Below, one piece after another: positions 41,680 through 50,255 of a stretch of DNA of 64,000 nt. The position numbers and the translations under genes were made by a program. The DNA comes from Chitinophaga oryzae. GTDB taxonomy: Bacteria; Bacteroidota; Bacteroidia; Chitinophagales; Chitinophagaceae. The stretch is taken from NCBI RefSeq assembly GCF_012516375.2, contig NZ_CP051204.2, positions 3,410,001 through 3,474,000 of the forward strand, given 5' to 3'. Numbering within the stretch: position 1 is the stretch's first letter; the number at the start of each line of letters is the position of its first letter. Below the pieces are notes generated by a model. That model saw only the letters and a program-made list of their open reading frames with translations, did not search any database and was not told where the DNA came from.

Positions 41680-43881
41680 TTGAGTCATTCTGTTTTTTTA
41701 ATAACACCGCCATTTACACAGCTGAACACGCCATATCCGGCCACAGCCTACCTGAAGGGGTTCCTGAACACCAAGGGGATCAGCGCTTTCCAGGCTGACC
41801 TGGGTATTGAAGTCACGCTGGCTTTATTTTCAAAACAGGGCTTACAGCAGTTGTTTGACAGCATCAAAGCAGAACCGCCGGCGGAACTTTCGGAGAACGT
41901 CGCCCGGATCATTGCGCTGCAGGACGACTATGTAAACACGATCGACGCGGTTATTTTGTTTTTACAGGGCAGGAACCCCACGCTGGCGCATCAGATCAGC
42001 AAGCGCGATTTCCTGCCGGAAGCATCCCGGTTTGCGCAGCTGGACGATCTGCACTGGGCTTTCGGCTCCATGGGCACGCAGGACAGGGCCAAACACCTGG
42101 CCACCATGTACCTGGAGGACTTGTCGGACCTCATCATGGAATGTGTGGACCCGCATTTTGGCTTCAGCCGTTATGCCGAAAAATTAAGCCGTTCCGCCAA
42201 CAGTTTCGATGAACTGTATGACGCCCTTCACGAGGGATATACTTATATAGACCACATCCTGACAGACCTGCTGGCAGCCCGGATGGAGACGGTACAGCCC
42301 TCGCTGGTGGCCATCTCGGTGCCTTTTCCGGGCAACCTGTACGCCGCTTTCCGTTGCGGACAGTGGATCAAAGCTCATTATCCGCAGGTAAAAATAGCCA
42401 TGGGGGGCGGCTTCCCGAATACGGAGCTGCGCTCGCTCAGCGATCCGAGAGTGTTTGAATTCATCGACTTCATTACCCTCGACGACGGCGAAGCGCCTAT
42501 GGAGAACCTGTTTCAATACCTCCAGGGGCAGAAGACCATCGGAGAACTGAAACGTACCTTCCTGTTGCAGGATGGTGCGGTGACTTATATCAACAACGCT
42601 GCCTGCCACGATTACAAACAGAGCCAGGTGGGTACGCCTGATTACAGCGATCTGCTGCTGGACCAATACGTGTCGGCCATTGAGGTAGTGAATCCTATGC
42701 ACAGCCTCTGGAGCGACGGGCGCTGGAACAAGCTGACCATGGCCCATGGCTGCTACTGGGGCAAATGCACTTTCTGTGATATTTCCCTCGACTATATACG
42801 CGTGTATGAGCCGATCGCCGCTTCCATGCTGTGCGACCGGATGGAGACTATCATTGCGCAGACAGGCCAGAACGGTTTCCACTTTGTGGATGAAGCCGCA
42901 CCGCCTGCGCTGATGCGGGCATTGGCGCTGGAGATCATCCGGCGCAAGCTGACCGTTACCTGGTGGACCAACATCCGCTTCGAAAAAAGTTTCACGCGCG
43001 ACCTCTGCCTGCTGCTCAAAGCGTCCGGCTGCATCGCCGTGTCCGGCGGGCTGGAAGTGGCGTCTGACCGTTTGCTGGGCCTTATCCAGAAAGGGATCAC
43101 CGTGGCGCAGGTGGCGCGGGTGAACCGTCACTTTACCGAAGCGGGCATCATGGTGCATGCTTACCTGATGTATGGTTTCCCCACGCAGACCGCGCAGGAG
43201 ACCATCGATTCGCTGGAAATGGTGCGGCAGATGTTCGCCGCAGGGATTTTGCAATCCGCCTTCTGGCATCAGTTCACCATGACGGCCCATAGCCCCGTAG
43301 GGCTGGAGCCTGCCAGGTACAACGTGCAGAAAGAGAGCGAGGTGGTCGGTACTTTTGCCAACAACGATATTATGCATATCGACCCCACCGGGGCAGACCA
43401 TGAGAGTTTCAGCTACGGCCTGAAGAAGTCGCTGCTCAATTTCATGCATGGCGCCTGCCTGGATTACCCGTTGCAGAAATGGTTCGATTTCAAAGTACCG
43501 AAAACCAGCGTGGCGCCGGATTTCATCACCAAAGCGCTGACAGAGGAGGAGGCAGGGAGCATTAAACCTACCAGTAAAGTGGTATACCTGGGCAAACAGC
43601 CATCTATGGAGGTGATCACCAAATCCAAGAAAGGCAGCACCTGGGAAGTAGCGTCTTTCACTTTTCAGAATAAAAAAGAAAAGATGAACATCAGCGTGCC
43701 GCCATCGCAGGGCGAATGGCTGGCAGGCATGCTGGCGCAGGTAGCGGTGGCTAACCCGAAGACCTATACGTTGCAGGAGATCAAAGACAGCTATGAAGCA
43801 GCCGGCCTGGAGGATTTTGAGCTTTTCTGGGATAACAAGCCGGTGAATACGTTGTACAGGTCGGGGTTGTTGAAGTTGTAG
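41680..43881 (+). CDS. B12-binding-type radical SAM protein
   Basis: 733 residues from a TTG start; an in-frame stop nine bases upstream leaves no alternative. Residues 1-260 resemble a cobalamin-binding domain (FLITPPFTQLNTPYPATAYL; AMGGGFPNTELRSL; ITLDDGEAPMENL), but the histidine ligand motif DxHxxG is not seen. Residues 340-600 are a radical SAM barrel with GCYWGKCTFCD near 358, a CX4CX2C variant of the cluster motif, then ITVAQVARVNRHFTEAGI. The C-terminal 130 residues are unassigned. Such enzymes carry out difficult alkylations or rearrangements; the substrate is unknown. It is followed 27 bp later by a flavin oxidoreductase, so the two form a pathway unit. Confidence 0.88.
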   Translation: MSHSVFLITPPFTQLNTPYPATAYLKGFLNTKGISAFQADLGIEVTLALFSKQGLQQLFDSIKAEPPAELSENVARIIALQDDYVNTIDAVILFLQGRNPTLAHQISKRDFLPEASRFAQLDDLHWAFGSMGTQDRAKHLATMYLEDLSDLIMECVDPHFGFSRYAEKLSRSANSFDELYDALHEGYTYIDHILTDLLAARMETVQPSLVAISVPFPGNLYAAFRCGQWIKAHYPQVKIAMGGGFPNTELRSLSDPRVFEFIDFITLDDGEAPMENLFQYLQGQKTIGELKRTFLLQDGAVTYINNAACHDYKQSQVGTPDYSDLLLDQYVSAIEVVNPMHSLWSDGRWNKLTMAHGCYWGKCTFCDISLDYIRVYEPIAASMLCDRMETIIAQTGQNGFHFVDEAAPPALMRALALEIIRRKLTVTWWTNIRFEKSFTRDLCLLLKASGCIAVSGGLEVASDRLLGLIQKGITVAQVARVNRHFTEAGIMVHAYLMYGFPTQTAQETIDSLEMVRQMFAAGILQSAFWHQFTMTAHSPVGLEPARYNVQKESEVVGTFANNDIMHIDPTGADHESFSYGLKKSLLNFMHGACLDYPLQKWFDFKVPKTSVAPDFITKALTEEEAGSIKPTSKVVYLGKQPSMEVITKSKKGSTWEVASFTFQNKKEKMNISVPPSQGEWLAGMLAQVAVANPKTYTLQEIKDSYEAAGLEDFELFWDNKPVNTLYRSGLLKL

Positions 43882-43908
43882 GGAGCTTTTTACATATAAA
43901 GAAGTGGT

Positions 43909-44931
43909 ATGAAAAAAATAGGTTTTTTATCATTCGGGCACTGGTCCAATAACGCTGCCTATGCCACCCGTACAGCGGGGGATACGCTACTTCAGTCTAT
44001 CGACCTGGCGGTTGCCGCCGAAGAGATCGGGTTGGACGGCGCTTATTTCCGGGTACATCATTTCGCGGCGCAGCTGGCGTCTCCGTTTCCGCTGCTGGCG
44101 GCTATCGGCGCCAGGACGAGCCGCATCGAGATCGGGACCGGTGTGATCGATATGCGTTATGAAAATCCGTTGTATATGGTAGAAGATGCCGGGGCTGCTG
44201 ATTTGATTTCGGAAGGCCGGTTGCAGCTGGGGATCAGCAGAGGGTCGCCGGAGCAGGTGATTGATGGCTGGCGTTATTTTGGCTATGAGCTGGCTGAGGG
44301 AGAAACGGATGCCGATATGGGACGCCGCAAGGCCCTTCAGTTTTTGGATAAGTTAAAAGGTGTGGGGTTTGCCCAGCCTAATCCCTACCCGATGTTTCCG
44401 AATCCGCCGGGTTTATTGCGCCTGGAACCGCATTCCGAAGGACTAAGGGACCGGATCTGGTGGGGAGCTGCGTCGAACGCTACGGCTGTCTGGGCCGCTG
44501 AAAACGGCATGTACCTTCAAAGTTCTACCCTGAAATATGACGAAAGCGGCAAACCTTTCCATGTGCAACAGGCAGAGCAAATAAGGCTCTACAAAGAGGC
44601 GTGGAAAAAGGCAGGGCATCAGCGCGAGCCCAGGGTTTCCGTGAGCCGCTCTATATTTGCGCTGGTCAATGACCAGGACAGGTATTACTTCGGGCGGGAA
44701 GCTGACAGGACGGACAAGGTAGGGTATATTGAAAGTGACAGACGTGCTATTTTCGGAAGAAGTTATGCCGCGGAGCCCGACCAGCTGATAAAGGAATTAG
44801 CGAAAGACGAAGCGGTCCAGGAAGCGGACACACTGCTGTTAACGATACCGAATACATTAGGGGTGGATTATAACGTTCATGTGCTGTCTTCTATTTTAAC
44901 GCATGTGGCGCCGGGATTGGGATGGCGTTAG
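43909..44931 (+). CDS. LLM class flavin-dependent oxidoreductase (luciferase-like)
   Basis: 340 residues of the bacterial luciferase-like TIM barrel family. ASPFPLLAAIGARTSRIEIG and TGVIDMRYENPLYMVEDAG, with FMN phosphate contact, then RLQLGISRGSPEQV are typical. The family oxidises with FMNH2 or F420. The group with N-terminus MKKIGFLSFGHWSNN is common in Bacteroidota and Actinobacteria as an unassigned monooxygenase. It is cotranscribed with the radical SAM gene and followed by a perfect terminator. Confidence 0.9.
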   Translation: MKKIGFLSFGHWSNNAAYATRTAGDTLLQSIDLAVAAEEIGLDGAYFRVHHFAAQLASPFPLLAAIGARTSRIEIGTGVIDMRYENPLYMVEDAGAADLISEGRLQLGISRGSPEQVIDGWRYFGYELAEGETDADMGRRKALQFLDKLKGVGFAQPNPYPMFPNPPGLLRLEPHSEGLRDRIWWGAASNATAVWAAENGMYLQSSTLKYDESGKPFHVQQAEQIRLYKEAWKKAGHQREPRVSVSRSIFALVNDQDRYYFGREADRTDKVGYIESDRRAIFGRSYAAEPDQLIKELAKDEAVQEADTLLLTIPNTLGVDYNVHVLSSILTHVAPGLGWR

Positions 44932-44952
44932 AACGGAGGTAATCTTCCCGAT

Positions 44953-44985
44953 AAAAAAAGGAATTGATCGTCAATTCCTTTTTTT
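44953..44985 (+). terminator. Terminator of the radical SAM / LLM operon
   Basis: GGAATTGA-TCG-TCAATTCC, preceded by six A and followed by seven T, lies 30 bp after the flavin oxidoreductase stop. The A/T flanks extend the stem so it could work both ways. Confidence 0.93.
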
Positions 44986-45072
44986 ATAATCTTCAGAAGG
45001 GGGTTCGAAATGTAGCATGAATCTGTTTAATAATTGAGCTTATCAGGGTATATTGATGGTATTCCGATATTT

Positions 45073-45267
45073 ATGAAATTTAACTTCTTTAAAAAAATCC
45101 GGCCGGCTATCCCTGATTTCGAAGACCTAAAAAAGTCCCCGATAAAGGATTCTTATTTTTTCCGTACAAGGCCGTGGTTTCGGCTTAATAGCGACATGAT
45201 AACAATCCAGGACTTTCAGGCTTCCCGTATGATCACCCTTGACCCCTGGCCTCAGATGATGACGTGA
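45073..45267 (+). CDS. Small hypothetical protein, possibly truncated
   Basis: 64 residues from ATG 45073 (MKFNFFKKIRPAIPDF); an upstream TTG at 45034 is possible. It ends abruptly in ASRMITLDPWPQMMT, a stretch that looks like the middle of a larger domain rather than a natural C-terminus. The protein is basic and hydrophilic with no signal peptide. I do not recognise a family. A truncated remnant or a small accessory protein are both possible; codon usage is more AT-rich than the preceding operon. Confidence 0.35.
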   Translation: MKFNFFKKIRPAIPDFEDLKKSPIKDSYFFRTRPWFRLNSDMITIQDFQASRMITLDPWPQMMT

Positions 45268-45416
45268 TAGGCCTGTCAGAAACCCCCAGAGAGCCTGATC
45301 CGAAACATCATCTTCCGTTTAAATAATATAGCCGGTCCTTAAAGGTTGATTTTTAAAATATTGTTTTCAATTTGTTGATAATCAGCTTTTTGTTATTTAA
45401 TTGTATATTTGAAATA

Positions 45417-45451
45417 TTTACAAATATGTAAATAATTTACAAATAAGTAAA
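45417..45451. promoter_or_regulatory. Two direct copies of a 16-bp inverted repeat (candidate operator)
   Basis: TTTAC-AAATAT-GTAAA (45417-45432) and TTTAC-AAATAA-GTAAA (45436-45451) are 19 bp apart, about two helical turns. They lie just upstream of the -7 element at 45462 and cover the -33 region, ideal for repression by the HTH protein encoded downstream. Confidence 0.65.
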
Positions 45452-45461
45452 TTGTTTTTTG

Positions 45462-45469
45462 TATTTTTG
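45462..45469 (+). promoter_or_regulatory. Promoter -7 element of the GNAT/HTH pair
   Basis: TATTTTTG is a perfect TAnnTTTG element, 19 bases before the ATG at 45488. Confidence 0.6.
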
Positions 45470-45487
45470 TAGAGAAATACTAAGAGC

Positions 45488-46015
45488 ATGGAGATAGCTC
45501 AGTTTGAGGTAAAATTAAAGGAAGTGTTGACCAATTCACATTTGGTGGCTGTGATTGAGCCAATGACATTGGCGGATTTTAAAGTGGTGAAAAAGAGCCG
45601 GGAACAGTTCGATAAATTTAACTGGAACCAATATAGACAAAAAGAAGTCTACAAATTACGACTTAAAGAAGAAGATGTTATTTTAGGTCTGATGTGCTTG
45701 GTTGATCATACCGATGAAGCTACCGATGCGATTGAAATTGAGTTACTGGAGGTTTCGTCTGAAAATATAGGGAAGGGAAAAAGGCTGGATTGCATTGGAG
45801 GGTGTTTAATTGCATTTGCTTACAGGGAGTCATTTAAAAGAGGGCATGAGGGATGCGTTTTTTTAGTACCCAAGAGCTCTTTGTTAGATCATTATCCGGC
45901 TAAGTACGGATTTCAATATATCCCTGTTAAAACGGACAGAAGGCCAAACGGATTTATGATACTCTTTGAATCGGGTGCGAGAAAACTGATCAAAACTTAC
46001 CTGGATGCAGCCTAA
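45488..46015 (+). CDS. GNAT-like N-acetyltransferase, toxin candidate
   Basis: 175 residues. VYKLRLKEEDVILGLMCLVD and IEIELLEVSSENIGKGKRLD are GNAT-like core strands, and GKGKRLDCIGGCLIAFAYRE corresponds to the acetyl-CoA pyrophosphate-binding motif A (R-x-x-G-G). The later part (LLDHYPAKYGFQYIP) matches the end of the fold. The gene is AT-rich compared with its neighbours, is followed 59 bp later by an HTH protein, and has a promoter overlapped by inverted repeats. That layout is the reason to suspect a toxin-antitoxin module. Acetylation of a cellular target has not been shown, and a metabolic acetyltransferase is the alternative. Confidence 0.6.
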   Translation: MEIAQFEVKLKEVLTNSHLVAVIEPMTLADFKVVKKSREQFDKFNWNQYRQKEVYKLRLKEEDVILGLMCLVDHTDEATDAIEIELLEVSSENIGKGKRLDCIGGCLIAFAYRESFKRGHEGCVFLVPKSSLLDHYPAKYGFQYIPVKTDRRPNGFMILFESGARKLIKTYLDAA

Positions 46016-46074
46016 TGGTCATTACGCGATGATCATCATTAACTTTAAATGTGCAGAAAAGAAAAATCGAGGAT

Positions 46075-46605
46075 ATGAAATCGTACAAGGAAATCGAAAA
46101 GAAGCATAGTCCGGAGGAAATAGCCGAATCACTCGTGTTTCCGGGACCTAAAGATCCTGTTAAGCGGGAAAAAATGCTGTCGGCATTAAGGGAAGTCAGA
46201 AAACAACAAAAAGAAAACCAATCTGAAGAGAGTAAGCTTATTTCGCAATTGCTTCAATTAAAATTTCTGATGGAGGACTATCTGAAAGCTGATTCCTTCA
46301 ATAAGAATTTCTATTTCGGGTATTTCTTAAACGAGTATATTGCCCGTCTGGAAAAGAAAAAAAAGCAGTTTGCTCAGGAGATTGATGTAGATCCCACAGA
46401 GTTAAGCCAGATTATCAATAAGCATAGAAAGCCTACAGAAAAAATTATTTATAGATTAGAAATTCATTCCAATAGGAACTTCCCCGCAATCATGTGGTTT
46501 AAAATTTTGGAGAAAGAAAGAGCTTATGAATTGCTTCATGATAAATCTATAGTAAATAATGAGAGAAGTCACGTTAAGCAACAATTGAAATTCTCTTTGA
46601 CCTAA
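46075..46605 (+). CDS. Xre-like HTH protein, antitoxin candidate
   Basis: About 176 residues from ATG 46075 (MKSYKEIEKKHSPEEI), preceded by GAGG; a GTG at 46051 is the alternative. Residues 1-85 are charged, helix-rich and probably flexible. Residues 105-150, including KKKQFAQEIDVDPTELSQII, have the spacing of an Xre-type helix-turn-helix (QFAQEIDVDPTELSQIINKH). The likely role is DNA binding to the upstream inverted repeats and neutralising the GNAT-like partner. The toxin-first gene order resembles higBA-type modules. The family is not one I can name, so this is inference. Confidence 0.6.
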   Translation: MKSYKEIEKKHSPEEIAESLVFPGPKDPVKREKMLSALREVRKQQKENQSEESKLISQLLQLKFLMEDYLKADSFNKNFYFGYFLNEYIARLEKKKKQFAQEIDVDPTELSQIINKHRKPTEKIIYRLEIHSNRNFPAIMWFKILEKERAYELLHDKSIVNNERSHVKQQLKFSLT

Positions 46606-46614
46606 GAAATTAAG

Positions 46615-46646
46615 AAGCCCACTAGCAGAGTGGGTTTTATTTTTTA
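46615..46646 (+). terminator. Terminator after GNAT/HTH pair
   Basis: CCCACT-AGCAG-AGTGGG is followed by TTTTATTTTTT, 12 bp after the HTH stop. Confidence 0.85.
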
Positions 46647-46707
46647 GATGTCCAACTGACCGGCGTTGGTTGGTGCTCAAGAAAGGAAATTGAACCTGCA
46701 TTCTCCC

Positions 46708-47328
46708 TCACTTCACATACTTCCAGTTCCTGATTTTACCTTCTGCCATCCAGGCTAACGCATCGGCGAGGCGGCTGTTGCGGGTTGTTTCTGTTTTAGC
46801 GCTGGTAATCCATTCCACATATTCCTTTTTATTGCTGTAGCTGAAGGCTTCGAAAGTGGCCCATGCTTTTTTGTTTTTTTTAATGGCAGACAGCAGCCAG
46901 TCCGGCACTTCCGGTTCTTTACTGCCTGGGGCGGTCTTTTTGGCGGCAGGTGGTGTGCCGGCTGTGCTTAGTTTAGCGGCGGCTTTGAGGTATTTAATAA
47001 AGATTTTATCGGAGGGGAGGTCTTTCAGGCTGGTGATTTTTCCCAGCTGTCCCATGCCGTTTTCGCCTCTTGCCCGGAAGATGTTGTCCGGATCGTCCAT
47101 ATGGGCGCCTTGCCAGAAGATAAAGGAGCAGTGGGCTTTAAAAGCGGCGAAGCAACAAAGCAGTTGTCCTTCACAGGTGAAATACGGCATGCCCCATTTG
47201 ATGGTTTCGGCGGCTTGGGGGCAGGCTTTGTGCACGAGGTGCCGCATGTGTTCCAGAATGGGCCGGGCGAAATCGGCCGATTGGAGGATATAGGCGTCGA
47301 TACGGGGATCCTGTTGACTCATGACCAT
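46708..47328 (-). CDS. YdeI/OmpD-associated family protein with DUF1801 domain
   Basis: 206 residues; an ATG two codons in (47322) is also possible. The N-terminal half is a DUF1801 fold (ETIKWGMPYFTCEGQLLCCF, CSFIFWQGAHMDDP). The C-terminal half reads EVPDWLLSAIKKNKKAWATF and YSNKKEYVEWITSAKTETTR, the YdeI/OmdA region linked to bacteriocin and peptide tolerance in some bacteria. The exact function here is unknown. It is the second DUF1801-type protein of the window (the other is at 11714). Its promoter region contains a GC-rich hairpin near 47465. Confidence 0.85.
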   Translation of the reverse strand: MVMSQQDPRIDAYILQSADFARPILEHMRHLVHKACPQAAETIKWGMPYFTCEGQLLCCFAAFKAHCSFIFWQGAHMDDPDNIFRARGENGMGQLGKITSLKDLPSDKIFIKYLKAAAKLSTAGTPPAAKKTAPGSKEPEVPDWLLSAIKKNKKAWATFEAFSYSNKKEYVEWITSAKTETTRNSRLADALAWMAEGKIRNWKYVK

Positions 47329-47464
47329 CGGTTTTACTGCAATTTAAATAAAAGCGGGTGATCATGGAAGGTTTAGCGGAGCGGGTTACAGGAGGAAAAT
47401 TCTTCATGTCAGGATATTTATATATTATTGATAGCAGGTAACAGGAAATCTCCCGGGGAGACAC

Positions 47465-47480
47465 CCGGGGAAAACCCCGG
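47465..47480. other. GC hairpin between divergent genes
   Basis: CCGGGG-AAAA-CCCCGG is a perfect 6-bp stem, preceded by CCCGGGGAGACA. No T tract follows. It lies in the 202-bp gap between the divergent YdeI-like gene and the unknown gene at 47531; nothing else is recognisable there. Confidence 0.45.
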
Positions 47481-47530
47481 TATAAGCATGAAAAAAATGT
47501 TGAATATTTGTTTCCACTAAACACAACAAC

Positions 47531-48076
47531 ATGAGCGACAAAATGATTGTCAGCGGTTATACCGCCAATAGCCAGGGGTATCTTGAGAATACTACTATCC
47601 CCCTGGACTCCAACATGCCTTTTACCGGGGATCCCAAAACCTACGGGATGCCGGTTACCGTGAGTGCTTATTTCGGAATGCTGTTTCATTTTTACCAGTA
47701 CCTCTCCCAGAATCCTGAGGTAAAAGAATTTTTCCAGGGCGTGTACGCAGTAGAGTTTAGCAAGGCATCCCTCTTCCGGTTGCTGAGCCAGCCCGGATGT
47801 GAGTTTGTACGCTTTCATTTTGTCATTCCGGAAGAAAACAACAAACTGAGCCTGATGGGCGAGGGACTGGATGCCAATCATGTCAACATTGGTTTTCCTG
47901 TTCTGCTGGAGAAAGCTACAGCAGGTGTGCTGGACAGCGGCCCTGGCGACCCGGGCATTGAAGAAAGAGGTAACGGCGGAGAAAAGCAGGAATTGATGAA
48001 CCAGCTGTTTGCTGCCCTGAAGGCCAGTGGGCATCCATTCGGAGCGGTAACGCCGATTGATTTAGAAAACTGCTAA
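47531..48076 (+). CDS. Protein of unknown function
   Basis: 181 residues with no signal peptide or membrane segment. VTVSAYFGMLFHFYQYLSQN and KEFFQGVYAVEFSKASLFRL suggest a helix-rich N-terminal half; CEFVRFHFVIPEENNKLSLM is a strand-like region. The last 45 residues have a Gly/Glu-rich linker (DSGPGDPGIEERGNGGEK). I do not recognise a family. It is 18 bp upstream of the membrane protein gene and may be cotranscribed with the two-component system. Confidence 0.6.
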   Translation: MSDKMIVSGYTANSQGYLENTTIPLDSNMPFTGDPKTYGMPVTVSAYFGMLFHFYQYLSQNPEVKEFFQGVYAVEFSKASLFRLLSQPGCEFVRFHFVIPEENNKLSLMGEGLDANHVNIGFPVLLEKATAGVLDSGPGDPGIEERGNGGEKQELMNQLFAALKASGHPFGAVTPIDLENC

Positions 48077-48094
48077 AAAAAATTGTTGCGCTGA

Positions 48095-48733
48095 ATGAAC
48101 GGATGGATCTATGGATACTATGCGATGCTGGTGACATGTTTTGCCATTAGCCTGTTTAACCTGCAGTATACGCAGGTGAGGCAGCTGGCGGTGTTACTGG
48201 GTTTCTCCATATTATCAGAGGTGATGGTAGAAATGATCGGAAAGCGTGATTCCCATTTCTTTATTGTATACCACTTTTTTGTGGTGCTGGAATATAGTCT
48301 GATAACAATTATTTTACGGTCAGGGATCAAGGATGAGCGCTGGCGGTTGCTGATGTGGGTGTCGATATTTGTGTTTGGGATAGTGTCACTCGCACACAGC
48401 TTTGTTTACGGCGGCTGGCGTTATTTTCCGGGTATCAATATCACCATTGAAAGCTTCCTGGTCATATGCTGGTGCCTTTTGTCCTTTTTTTCGATTACCC
48501 CCAATAGTGAAGCGTCTATATTCCGGCACCCCGATTTCTGGCTGACCCTCGCGTTTTTCTTTTATTTCGCGGGGTCCATGTGTGTCAACGGCTTTTACAA
48601 CCTGTTACTGGCCGGTGATGCGCGGTCCGCCAAACATCTTTTTGCGATTTTGAACTCATTATCCAATTACCTGTTGTATATTATGCTGATAAAAAGCATC
48701 ATATGCTTCCGGTCAAACAAGATTTCTTCGTAG
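48095..48733 (+). CDS. Polytopic membrane protein of unknown function
   Basis: 212 residues with about six membrane helices, for example YGYYAMLVTCFAISLF, VYHFFVVLEYSLITIILR, LLMWVSIFVFGIVSL and LTLAFFFYFAGSMCVNGFY. The architecture resembles small sensory or regulatory membrane proteins, but no motif identifies it. Its last 31 bases overlap the histidine kinase start, so the two are translationally coupled, and it is likely the sensing partner of the kinase, which itself has only one membrane helix. Confidence 0.75.
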   Translation: MNGWIYGYYAMLVTCFAISLFNLQYTQVRQLAVLLGFSILSEVMVEMIGKRDSHFFIVYHFFVVLEYSLITIILRSGIKDERWRLLMWVSIFVFGIVSLAHSFVYGGWRYFPGINITIESFLVICWCLLSFFSITPNSEASIFRHPDFWLTLAFFFYFAGSMCVNGFYNLLLAGDARSAKHLFAILNSLSNYLLYIMLIKSIICFRSNKISS

Positions 48734-49494
48734 CAGTCATATTACTCACCTTGTTGTTTATCATCATGGGGTTGATAGTGATTGCGGCGATCATCAATTA
48801 CAAGAAAAAACAACAGGCTTACCTGCATCAGCTTAAATTAATGAAAGAAGAGTATGATAAACAATTGATGTGGTCACAGATTGAAATACAGGAAGAAACC
48901 TTTGCCCACCTGGGGCAGGAGCTTCATGACGATATTGGCCAATTGTTAACCAGCACCAAATTGTTAATCAATGTTACTCAGCGTAACCTGACCGATGCAC
49001 CGGAAATGTTGAAGACCGCGGAAGACACCCTCAGTACGGCCATTCATCACCTGCGCGCGCTGTCCAAATCATTCAGCCGCCAGTGGCTGGATCAGTTCAG
49101 TCTGATCGATAACCTGAAGAGCGAAGTGGCCCGTATTAATGCCAGTCGTACCATTAAAGTAAAGTTTACCCACGAACTGGCGGAGTTGCCGCTACAGTCC
49201 GAACCGCAGATCATTCTGTTCCGTATTATTCAGGAGGCCATGCAGAACTGCCTGAAACATGCCCGCCCGCAAGTGATAGACATCAGTCTGCGTATAGCCG
49301 AAAGGGTATTGCTGCTGATCATCGCAGATGATGGCGCCGGCTTTGACAAAGCTGGTATGTCCGCCACCGGCCTGGGTATCCGGAACATGCAGCACCGCAC
49401 CCAGCTATTGGGCGGATCGATCAACTGGGAAGTGACGGATGCAGGAGGTACTGCCGTGTTGATAAAATTACCCGTTGAACCAAATCAGTTATGA
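48703..49494 (+). CDS. Sensor histidine kinase, NarL-type (HisKA_3)
   Basis: 263 residues. One membrane helix (residues 9-32) is followed by a coiled region, then the HisKA_3 motif ETFAHLGQELHDDIGQLLTS with phosphoacceptor His75. The HATPase domain has FRIIQEAMQNCLKHARPQ (N box), IIADDGAGFD (G1) and TGLGIRNMQHR (G2). There is no extracellular sensor domain, so input probably comes from the overlapping membrane protein. It overlaps the response regulator start by 4 bp (ATGA). Confidence 0.93.
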   Translation: MLPVKQDFFVAVILLTLLFIIMGLIVIAAIINYKKKQQAYLHQLKLMKEEYDKQLMWSQIEIQEETFAHLGQELHDDIGQLLTSTKLLINVTQRNLTDAPEMLKTAEDTLSTAIHHLRALSKSFSRQWLDQFSLIDNLKSEVARINASRTIKVKFTHELAELPLQSEPQIILFRIIQEAMQNCLKHARPQVIDISLRIAERVLLLIIADDGAGFDKAGMSATGLGIRNMQHRTQLLGGSINWEVTDAGGTAVLIKLPVEPNQL

Positions 49495-50126
49495 ACATCA
49501 AAATTGCCATCGCAGACGACCATCAGTTATTCCTCAAATCACTCAGCCTGCTCATCGCGGGCTTTAACGGCTTTAGTATTGTGGCAGAAGCAGTCAACGG
49601 AAAGGAGCTGCTGGACAAAATTGCAGCGCTGCCTGCCCAGCCGGACATTGTACTGCTCGATGTGAACATGCCCGTCATGGACGGACCCAAAGCGACCGCG
49701 CTGTTACAGAAGCAGTATCCGGGCATCCGGATCGCGGCGTTGTCCATGAAGGAAAATGACACGACCATTATCACCATGCTCAAAGCCGGTTGCTGTGCCT
49801 ATCTGCTTAAAGACATTCATCCGGTAGAACTGGAAAAAGCCCTGCGGGAGATACATGAATCAGGCTACTATCACAACGACGCCTCCAATGTCAACTACCG
49901 CCGGCTGATCCTGCAGTCCGAACAGCAGGAGACCATCACCGAAAGGGAGAAAGAATTTCTCAGCCTCGCCTGCAGCGACCTTACCTATAAGGCGATCGCA
50001 CAAAAGATGAACGTCTCCGAGCGTACGGTTGACGGTTACCGCGAAATCCTTTTCCATAAGCTCAACGTACAAAGCCGCACCGGTATGGTGCTGGAGGCTT
50101 TGCGGCGGCAGCTGGTATCTCTCTGA
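49491..50126 (+). CDS. LuxR/NarL-family response regulator
   Basis: 211 residues. The receiver domain has Asp9/Asp10 (IAIADDHQLF), phosphoacceptor Asp57 in VLLDVNMPVMDG, and Lys in AYLLKDIHPVEL. Residues 145-205 are the GerE/LuxR HTH (ITEREKEFLSLACSDLTYKA, then MNVSERTVDGYRE). It is the cognate partner of the kinase encoded just upstream. The ABC exporter genes 130 bp downstream on the same strand are plausible targets, although they have a separate start. Confidence 0.94.
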   Translation: MNIKIAIADDHQLFLKSLSLLIAGFNGFSIVAEAVNGKELLDKIAALPAQPDIVLLDVNMPVMDGPKATALLQKQYPGIRIAALSMKENDTTIITMLKAGCCAYLLKDIHPVELEKALREIHESGYYHNDASNVNYRRLILQSEQQETITEREKEFLSLACSDLTYKAIAQKMNVSERTVDGYREILFHKLNVQSRTGMVLEALRRQLVSL

Positions 50127-50255
50127 CAGGCCCCTTTACCGGCCGAAAATTGTACTTTACCGACCTGTACGGGTCATTTACCTTATTTCTCCTGCGCCCT
50201 TTGTTGATTTTTGTATCATTGCAACCTGTTCATTTATCCAAAATCGAGTCAGCAC

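Noticed and set aside
42184..43449. 421-codon antisense frame within the radical SAM gene
   Set aside because: The plus-strand cysteine motif and family features are clear; the antisense product is His/Gln-rich and unlike a protein.
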